From an uncultured Acidobacteriaceae bacterium (GTDB lineage Bacteria > Acidobacteriota > Terriglobia > Terriglobales > Acidobacteriaceae): 40,069 nucleotides of DNA. Below the pieces are notes generated by a model that was given only the letters and a program-made list of their open reading frames with translations, was not told the DNA's origin and searched no databases. Numbering within the stretch: position 1 is the first letter of the stretch; each line of letters opens with the position of its first letter. This document shows positions 33,544-40,069 of the stretch, piece by piece. The translations under genes and the position numbers were made by a program. Location of the stretch: the NCBI GenBank assembly GCA_903911925.1, contig CAIWFH010000127.1, positions 1-40,069 on the forward strand, in the 5' to 3' direction.

Positions 33544-33921
33544 ATGTATGAAGTCACAGTGGAAGCCGGATTCAGCTCCGGCCACTATCTACGCAACTAC
33601 CGGGGCAAGTGCGAAAACCCGCACGGCCACAACTACAAGGTCCGCGTGACCCTGGCCGGGGCCGCGCTGGACGAGGCCGGCCTGTTGCTGGACTTCAAGC
33701 TGCTGAAGCAGGTGCTGCGCCCGGTGATCGACCGCATCGACCACCAGATGCTCAACGACCTGGAGCCCTTCACGGTGCTGAACCCCTCGGCGGAAAATAT
33801 TGCCAAATACTTCTACGACCAGACCAGCGAACAACTGGCCGGCATGACCGCGGGCCGGGTGCGCATCAAGGACTGCACCATCTGGGAGACAGACACCACC
33901 ACGGCCACCTACTACGAATAA
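33544..33921 (+). CDS. queD: 6-carboxytetrahydropterin synthase
   Basis: Second step of queuosine/7-deazaguanine synthesis, making 6-carboxy-tetrahydropterin from dihydroneopterin triphosphate. The 125-aa protein has the zinc ligands His14 (FSSGHYL) and His27/His29 in CENPHGHNY, with Cys23 placed four residues before HGH as in QueD. It also has LLLDFKLLK, DRIDHQMLND, NPSAENIA and the C-terminal CTIWETDT. No other queuosine genes are in the window, so the pathway is presumably scattered. Confidence 0.93.
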   Translation: MYEVTVEAGFSSGHYLRNYRGKCENPHGHNYKVRVTLAGAALDEAGLLLDFKLLKQVLRPVIDRIDHQMLNDLEPFTVLNPSAENIAKYFYDQTSEQLAGMTAGRVRIKDCTIWETDTTTATYYE

Positions 33922-33932
33922 ACCCGGTGCGA

Positions 33933-34628
33933 TCAGGCGGGAATTGCCAGAGCGCAGCGAATATGCCGCTTGGCGATCTCTTCGATCTCCGGCTCGGTCA
34001 GCGCGGATAGATCCGCCGTCTCGTTTGCGACGATGCGCTTGAATGTCTCCGGGTGGTGCGTCTTGAGGTACTCGCTGAGATAGTCCGCGGCGCTGCTCTT
34101 TCCCGTTGCATGGCCGATGAGGACGATTGCCTCGGCGTGGAGCAGGTCCTGAGCGATCTCCTCGTAGAAGGAATCCTCCTCGGGAACGTGCTCGCCCGGG
34201 TAATGGGCTTCCTTGCGATGGATCAGGTGGTGCTGAAATCCGAAGGGATCGTACGGCTTGACGGTCATTTCGTCTTCAGGCACGCTGCCGCCGAAATCCT
34301 GATAAAGATGGGCGGCATGATGGTCGATGACCACAACCATGCGCCCGGATTGGTGCGCTTTGGCTAGTTTCCCCAGCACTCCCGCTTCTTTCAGAAATCT
34401 GCGCAGCCGGGAAATCTCTTCCACTTCAAGGTTATGCGTGCTGGGGCGCTTGAAGAAGGCCTTTTGCGAGCCGACCACAAAGGCAAACTCGTCGTTGCCG
34501 TGCGGCTGGACCAGGCCGATTTGCCCAATCAGGTCAACCAGGGCGTCCCAACTGAGGTTGCGCGGCAGCTTGCCACCCTCAAGACTCTCAAGCAGTACTT
34601 CGTGGTCGTGACGGAGATGTGTGTTCAT
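33933..34628 (-). CDS. Two-part protein: HicA-like N-terminus and eRF1-like (baeRF/host-attachment type) C-terminus
   Basis: A 231-aa product. Residues about 20-85 (LPRNLSWDALVDLIGQIGLV, AFFKRPSTHNLEVEEISRLR) resemble the small dsRNA-binding-like fold of HicA/YcfA proteins, without its obvious catalytic histidine. Residues about 96-231 (GRMVVVIDHHAAHLYQDFG, EEIAQDLLHAEAIVLIGHAT, ANETADLSALTEPEIEEIAK) resemble the bacterial eRF1-like/host-attachment family that appears linked to the translation machinery. The ATG at 34628 is chosen; the longer frame to 34703 adds a basic, unlikely extension. Family assignments are from pattern memory and should be checked by profile search. Confidence 0.55.
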   Translation of the reverse strand: MNTHLRHDHEVLLESLEGGKLPRNLSWDALVDLIGQIGLVQPHGNDEFAFVVGSQKAFFKRPSTHNLEVEEISRLRRFLKEAGVLGKLAKAHQSGRMVVVIDHHAAHLYQDFGGSVPEDEMTVKPYDPFGFQHHLIHRKEAHYPGEHVPEEDSFYEEIAQDLLHAEAIVLIGHATGKSSAADYLSEYLKTHHPETFKRIVANETADLSALTEPEIEEIAKRHIRCALAIPA

Positions 34629-34707
34629 TGCAGCAGGATTGCACCGGCGGCGGAGAAAACGCTGGTCCGGTTTGCTCACCGCGGCCGGGGAGCTCTTCTG
34701 CAATGCC

Positions 34708-35358
34708 TCAGTTCATCTGGCTGGATTTGGACTTGAGGTACTTGTCGAAGGGAATCTCAAAGTAGAAAAGCTCGTCGCCGTCCGCATTGCGCAGCTTGTG
34801 CAGGTGCAGTTTGGCGCCCTGCAGCGGGTTGTCGAGCTGGGAGACGTCGTAAAACAGGAATCCGGCGCGCGTGGTGTGCGGTTCCACCACCAGGGCCGCG
34901 TACTCGAAGGTGTCGAAGTCCTGCTCGATATCGCGGTTGCTGGCCTTGGGCTTGAGCTTGATGGCGGGGATGGGCCCGGGCATGGGAATTTTTTTGCCTT
35001 CCCGCTCACTGCGCGTCATGAGCCGCTCCACGTCTTCCGGCTCGGCGGCCTGAATCTTGTCGCCGGCGGCGGTCATGAAGAGAATGCGGGCGTCGCGCAG
35101 GCTGATGGGGCGGTTGCTGTTGTTGGTGACGATGAGCCGCACCGGCATGACGCCGTGGCCCAGGTAATCGACGCGAAAGATGGATTCCTTTTCTTTGGTG
35201 TCGTAGGGTTCGGCGGCGATGGCCACCTTTTCGTCGCCGTGCACTTCGACCGCGGGAAAGGCCGTAGCCGGCTGCACCGGGGGCGGGGTATGATCGCTGG
35301 CCAGGGCCGGCAGCGTCAGCCAGATCAGAAAAAGCGGAATGGTCCGCATGGTCCTCAT
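34708..35358 (-). CDS. Exported protein of unknown function
   Basis: A 216-aa product, not recognised. It has a signal peptide (MRTMRTIPLFLIWLTLPALA) and then a beta-rich domain with VDYLGHGVMPVRLIVTNNSN and ISLRDARILFMTAAGDK, patterns typical of immunoglobulin-like periplasmic domains. A later part reads ALVVEPHTTRAGFLFYDVSQ. Two ATGs, 35358 and 35349, are both possible starts. It is divergent from kdtA by about 55 bp and lies upstream of the eRF1-like gene on the same strand, 79 bp apart. Confidence 0.6.
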   Translation of the reverse strand: MRTMRTIPLFLIWLTLPALASDHTPPPVQPATAFPAVEVHGDEKVAIAAEPYDTKEKESIFRVDYLGHGVMPVRLIVTNNSNRPISLRDARILFMTAAGDKIQAAEPEDVERLMTRSEREGKKIPMPGPIPAIKLKPKASNRDIEQDFDTFEYAALVVEPHTTRAGFLFYDVSQLDNPLQGAKLHLHKLRNADGDELFYFEIPFDKYLKSKSSQMN

Positions 35359-35413
35359 CGTGCTCGACTGTATCATTTGAGGTTGGACTGCGGAAAGGCG
35401 CGTTCCGTCACGC

Positions 35414-36722
35414 ATGATTCTCTTTTTCTATAACGTGGCACTGCTGGCGGGCCTGGTGGCCAGCGCCCCCTGGTGGCTGTGGAAGATGGCCACGACCCAC
35501 AAATACCGCGAGGGAATGGCGGAACGGCTGGGGAAGACACCGGCGCGGCTGGCCGCTTTGGCGGGCAAACGGCCGATCATCTGGGTTCATGCCGTCTCAG
35601 TGGGCGAGGTGCTGTCCGTTGCGCGCATGGTCAAGACGCTGGACGCAGCCTTGCCGGATTATTTTGTCGTGGTATCGACCACCACGCGCACCGGGCAGGA
35701 ACTGGCCCGCGAGCGCTTCGGCCGGGAACGGGTTTTCTATAACCCTCTGGATCTGCCCTGGGCCGTTCGCGCCTGTTTGAACAGCCTGCAGCCGCAACTG
35801 CTGGTGCTGGCGGAGACCGAGTTCTGGCCCAACCTGCTGAGCGGCTGCACCCGCCGCAGGATTCCCGTGGCCGTGGTGAATGCCCGCGTCTCCGACCGCT
35901 CATGGCCGCGCTACCGGAAGCTGCGGCGCTTTTGGCGGCCATTCCTTAGCCGCATGAGCCGGGTTCTGGCCCAGAGTGAGACGGACGCCCAGCGGCTGAA
36001 GGCTATCGGCTGCCTGCCGGAACGGGTTACTGTGGCCGGCAACCTGAAGTTCGACGTGCGCGCCGCCGAAGAGGCTGACGCCACACGCCGCTTGAAAGCC
36101 CTGACGCCGGGTTTGCGGCTGGTTGTGGCCGGCAGCACGCTGGAGGGCGAAGAGACCGCGCTGCTGGAAGCGTGGCCGCGCCTGCTCGAGGCCGATCCGC
36201 GACTCGTCCTGGTGCTGGCGCCGCGCCATCCCGAGCGCTTTGCCGCCGTGGCTGCGCTGCTTGAAAACTCCGGTATCCAGTGGGTCAGGCGGTCGGATTG
36301 GAGTTCAAAACCGGAAGGCTCGCTGCATCCGCTCGACCCCCGGCCAGGTGGTTCTTCTAGACACGATCGGCGAGCTGGCGTCGGTTTACTCGCTGGCCGC
36401 GGTGGCGTTTGTGGGCGGCAGCCTGGTTGACGCGGGCGGCCACAATCCGCTGGAGCCGGCGCAGTTCGGCGTGCCGATCGTGATGGGCCTGTACGATGCG
36501 AATTTCCGCGCCATCATTCAGGATTTGCGCGCGCACCAGGCCCTGCGCATCACCAGCAAAGAAGAGCTGGCCGCAGAATTGATTGCGCTGCTCCGGGACT
36601 CCGCTGCAGCCGCGGCCATGGGCACGCGCGCCCGCGAAGTTTTCCACGAGCAGGCCGGGGCTACGGAGCGCTGCATGACGGCGCTGCGCGAGCTGCTGGC
36701 GGAACGGAGAACCACCGCATGA
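35414..36722 (+). CDS. kdtA: Kdo transferase (KdtA/WaaA), interrupted by a one-base frameshift
   Basis: Adds 3-deoxy-D-manno-octulosonic acid to lipid A precursor at the inner membrane. The N-terminal GT-B half is intact: membrane anchor MILFFYNVALLAGLVA, IWVHAVSVGEV, VVSTTTRTGQELA, ETEFWPNLL, NARVSDRSWPRY. The C-terminal half (VVLLDTIGELASVYSLAAVA, GGHNPLEPAQFG) continues in the +1 frame. The break is at a C5 run, 36337-36341: removing one C gives LDPGQVVLLDT, exactly the family sequence, while as written the first frame stops at 36430. It is either a sequencing/assembly error, a recent mutation, or phase-variable slippage. The end overlaps lpxK by four bases. Confidence 0.87.
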
Positions 36723-37693
36723 ACCGCTCCTGGCTGGCTCCGTTGACGCCTGTTTACGCAGCAGGACTCGCGCTGCGCGAACTGCGGCTGGGAACACGCC
36801 TGGAGCCGGTGCGCCGGCTGCGCTGGCCGGTGGTCAGTGTCGGCAATCTCTCCACGGGCGGCGCGGGCAAAACTCCGTTGACCATTGCCCTGGCCAAAGC
36901 GCTTTTGCAGCGCGGCCTGCGTGTGGACGTGCTTTCGCGCGGTTACGGACGGCGTGACAAGAGCGCCGCGCGCGTTGACCCGAACGGAAGCGCCGGGGAG
37001 TTTGGCGACGAACCGCTGCTGATTGCGCAGGAAGCAGGGGTTCCGGTTTATGTGGCCGCGCAGCGATATGAAGCCGGCCTGCTGGCGGAGGCGGAGAGTT
37101 CACTGCCTGGCGTTCACCTGCTCGACGATGGATTTCAGCACCGGCAACTCCACCGCGACGTGAATATTCTGCTGCTCAACCGCGAGGACTGGGCGGACAG
37201 GCTGCTGCCGGCGGGCAACTTGCGCGAGCCGCTGAGCGTATTGAATCGAGCAACGGTTCTGGCTATTCCCGTTGGCGAGCCGGAGTTGGAGGCGGAACTC
37301 AAGGCCTGGGGATGGACTGGCCCCGTCTGGCGGCTGCGGCGCACGATGGAGGTCCCGGAGGTGGACGGGCCGGTGGCGACTTTCTGCGGCATCGCGCGCC
37401 CGGAGCAGTTCTTTGCCGGGGTTGAAACTGCCGGAGTGCGGATCGCCGCACGGATCGCGTTTCGCGACCACCACCGCTACACGCTCGCAGACCTGAAACG
37501 GCTTACGGAGGCGGCGCATGCGGCAGGAGCAACCGCGCTGCTCACTACGGAAAAAGACCGTCTCAGGCTGGGGAAACTATCTGCTGAATTTCCGGAGTCC
37601 CTTCCGCTTAAAACCGTCCGCCTGAGGGTTGAGATCGAACACGCGGACGAGGCCATTGAGTGGCTGGCGGAGCGGCTGCGTTCAACTTCCTGA
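36719..37693 (+). CDS. lpxK: Tetraacyldisaccharide 4'-kinase
   Basis: Phosphorylates the 4' position of the lipid A disaccharide at the inner membrane. The 324-aa protein has the modified Walker A loop LSTGGAGKTP (Lys51), SRGYGRR, GDEPLLIA, LDDGFQHRQLHRD and the late TTEKDRLRL motif, all family signatures, and the usual length. It starts in an ATGA overlap with kdtA, so the two lipid A genes are translationally coupled. Together they show the organism has an LPS-type outer membrane. Confidence 0.95.
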   Translation: MNRSWLAPLTPVYAAGLALRELRLGTRLEPVRRLRWPVVSVGNLSTGGAGKTPLTIALAKALLQRGLRVDVLSRGYGRRDKSAARVDPNGSAGEFGDEPLLIAQEAGVPVYVAAQRYEAGLLAEAESSLPGVHLLDDGFQHRQLHRDVNILLLNREDWADRLLPAGNLREPLSVLNRATVLAIPVGEPELEAELKAWGWTGPVWRLRRTMEVPEVDGPVATFCGIARPEQFFAGVETAGVRIAARIAFRDHHRYTLADLKRLTEAAHAAGATALLTTEKDRLRLGKLSAEFPESLPLKTVRLRVEIEHADEAIEWLAERLRSTS

Positions 37694-37740
37694 TACTGGT
37701 TCGCACGGCCAATCCTGCAGCGCTGTTACTCCCAGAAAAA

Positions 37741-39231
37741 TCACTCCGCGTTATCGATCTGCGCACGCTGCAGGCGGTCGGAGAAATCGACGTAGACCGA
37801 CTTCCACGTGGTAAAGAAATCGATGGCTCCATTGCCTTCGCGGTGGCCGTTGCCGGTGTGCTTGACGCCGCCGAAGGGCAAGTGCACCTCTGCGCCGATG
37901 GTGGGCGCGTTGATGTAGGTAATGCCGGCCTCCAGGTCGCGGATGGCGGTGAAGGCGCGGTTCACATCTTTCGTATAAAGCGACGCCGAGAGCCCGTAGT
38001 CAATGGAGTTGGCGATCGCGATGGCTTCTTCAAAGGTCTCGAACTCGATGAGGCAGACCATGGGGCCAAAGACCTCTTCGCGGGCGATGCGCATGGAGGG
38101 CGTAACGCCGCCCAGAACCGTGGGCTCAAAGAACGTGCCGTGGGCGTAAGCGCCATCCGTGAGCGCGTGGCCGCCGGTCAGCAGCTTTGCCCCCTCGGCC
38201 AGGGCAATGGCCACGTATTTCTCTGAGGTTTCAATCTGGCTTTCGTTGACCTGCGGGCCCACCTCGACCGATTCATCCAGCCCGTCGCCGACGATGAGTT
38301 TCCTGGCGCGGGCGACAAACTCGGCGGTAAATTTCTCCGCAATGCCCTTCTGGAGAAGAATGCGGCTGGTGGCCGTGCAGCGCTGCCCGGTGGTGCCGAA
38401 GGAACCCCAGAGAGCGCCGTCGAGAGCCAGTTCCAGGTTGGCGTCGTCGAGCACGATCTGGGCGTTTTTGCCGCCCATTTCAAGCGAAACCGGCTTGAAC
38501 CCGGCCGCCGCCCGCTGCGCCACCAGAGAACCCACGGCGCTTGACCCGGTGAAGCTGATGGCGCGCACATCCGGGTGCTCCACCAGCGGCGTTCCCACCG
38601 CCGAGCCGGTGCCGGAGACGATGTTGACCACGCCCGGCGGAAGGCCCGCATCCACCAGCGTCTGCACCAGGTTGTAGGTGGAGAGCGGCGTATCCGAAGC
38701 AGGCTTGATGACGCAGGTATTGCCTGAAACCAGGGCCGGAAACAGCTTCCAACTGGGAATGGCCATGGGGAAATTCCACGGCGTAATCAGCCCCACCACG
38801 CCCACCGGCATGCGGACGCTCATGGCGAACTTGTTCTGGAGTTCGCTGGGGGTGGTCTGGCCGAACAGCCGCCGCCCTTCGCCGGCCACGTAGAAGGCCT
38901 CGTCGATGGCCTCCTGCACATCGCCGCGGGTCTCAGCCAGCACCTTGCCCATTTCGCGGGTCATCTGGCGGGCGTACTGTTCCTTGCGCTCTTTGAGCAG
39001 AAGGCCGGCGCGCATCAGAATCTCAGCCCGTTTGGGCGCTGGAACCAGACGCCACGAGGCAAAGGCTGTTTTGGCGGCGGCCACGGCCAGGGCCACGTCT
39101 CCGGCGTGCGAGGAGGGGAATGCGCCGACCACGTCGGAGTGGTTGGCGGGGTTCAGGTTGAGGATGGTTCTGCCTTCGGCAGCCGGAAGCCACTGGCCGC
39201 CGATCAGATTGTGATACGTGGGATAGGTCAT
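37741..39231 (-). CDS. NAD(P)+-dependent aldehyde dehydrogenase
   Basis: A 496-aa protein of the non-acylating ALDH superfamily. It has [17 protein letters not shown] at the cofactor site, [19 protein letters not shown] (catalytic Glu), GQRCTATSR (catalytic Cys), and [10 protein letters not shown]. It is close to semialdehyde dehydrogenases (succinate, 2-oxoglutarate or aminoadipate semialdehyde types); the exact substrate is not clear. It is convergent with lpxK, 47 bp apart, and shows no sign of belonging to the BMC: no targeting extension and no nearby pathway partner. Confidence 0.9.
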   Translation of the reverse strand: MTYPTYHNLIGGQWLPAAEGRTILNLNPANHSDVVGAFPSSHAGDVALAVAAAKTAFASWRLVPAPKRAEILMRAGLLLKERKEQYARQMTREMGKVLAETRGDVQEAIDEAFYVAGEGRRLFGQTTPSELQNKFAMSVRMPVGVVGLITPWNFPMAIPSWKLFPALVSGNTCVIKPASDTPLSTYNLVQTLVDAGLPPGVVNIVSGTGSAVGTPLVEHPDVRAISFTGSSAVGSLVAQRAAAGFKPVSLEMGGKNAQIVLDDANLELALDGALWGSFGTTGQRCTATSRILLQKGIAEKFTAEFVARARKLIVGDGLDESVEVGPQVNESQIETSEKYVAIALAEGAKLLTGGHALTDGAYAHGTFFEPTVLGGVTPSMRIAREEVFGPMVCLIEFETFEEAIAIANSIDYGLSASLYTKDVNRAFTAIRDLEAGITYINAPTIGAEVHLPFGGVKHTGNGHREGNGAIDFFTTWKSVYVDFSDRLQRAQIDNAE

Positions 39232-39247
39232 GGAAACCTCGAAAAGC

Positions 39248-39282
39248 AGAGATCAGGGGTCAGAGATCAGAGATCAGGGATC
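39248..39282. repeat. Short AGATCAG-type tandem repeats
   Basis: About 35 bp made of repeated AGATCAG and GGTCAG units (for example GTCAGAGATCAGAGATCAGG) just upstream of the aldehyde dehydrogenase start and 138 bp before mreB. Low complexity and extragenic; no function is evident. Confidence 0.55.
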
Positions 39283-39401
39283 GGCCCCTGCCCTGCGAAC
39301 ACCTGAGTTTACCGCAACGTTTACTACGCTGGCGCAGCATTTTGCGCGGTTTGCGGGCTTTACCTGCGGTCCCGGCTCGCTGGCCGTACAATAAACGCTG
39401 A

Positions 39402-40069
<668 letters not shown>

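Overview
The window looks like chromosomal DNA of a Gram-negative Acidobacteria-type bacterium. This rests on the gene mix seen here: lipid A and Kdo genes (kdtA, lpxK), several secreted VCBS/ASPIC-UnbV (CRTAC1-like) proteins with TPR partners, S46 and CocE/NonD peptidases, a rod-type mreB, moderately high GC, and a short dispersed extragenic element of a kind I associate with acidobacterial genomes. The assignment is an inference; no rRNA or ribosomal protein gene is present. I see no insertion sequence, prophage or CRISPR array.

Layout. 1-825: the first ten codons of a gene leaving the left edge, then a divergent UbiX-type flavin prenyltransferase. 870-12996: a minus-strand CusCBA-type Cu/Ag efflux operon followed by a TPR protein and a Tat-exported VCBS/UnbV protein, with a divergent 872-aa parvulin-TPR-VCBS-UnbV fusion across the promoter region. 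13423-20710: a two-pore-helix ion channel protein, a divergent glutamine synthetase-family enzyme with a strong terminator, and two exported peptidases (CocE/NonD and S46). 20836-20925: tRNA-Ser(TGA). 21087-21920: two unknown membrane proteins with a bidirectional terminator between them.

22380-31575 is the most interesting region, a bacterial microcompartment (BMC) locus. Minus strand: a PduT-like tandem-domain shell trimer and a PduS-like flavin/iron-sulfur oxidoreductase. Plus strand, divergent from a 97-bp intergenic region: an acetate-kinase-family kinase, PduL, three BMC-H hexamer proteins, a BMC-P pentamer protein, a CoA-acylating aldehyde dehydrogenase, two more BMC-P proteins, a class II aldolase with N- and C-terminal extensions, and a DeoR-type regulator. 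The simplest reading is a fucose/rhamnose-type (PVM-like) metabolosome: the aldolase releases lactaldehyde (or a similar aldehyde), the dehydrogenase makes an acyl-CoA, PduL makes the acyl-phosphate and the kinase makes ATP. No alcohol dehydrogenase is present in the window. PduS plus PduT could instead pass electrons out of the shell to regenerate NAD+. The intergenic region carries a perfect TTGAC-N4-GTCAA palindrome on a plausible -35 box and further GTCAA half-sites, a good candidate operator for the DeoR protein.

31641-40069: nicotinamidase, a Phd/ParE toxin-antitoxin pair, a small membrane protein, QueD, a HicA-like plus eRF1-like two-part protein, an exported unknown, kdtA with a one-base frameshift in a C5 run, lpxK, an aldehyde dehydrogenase, and the start of mreB running off the right edge.
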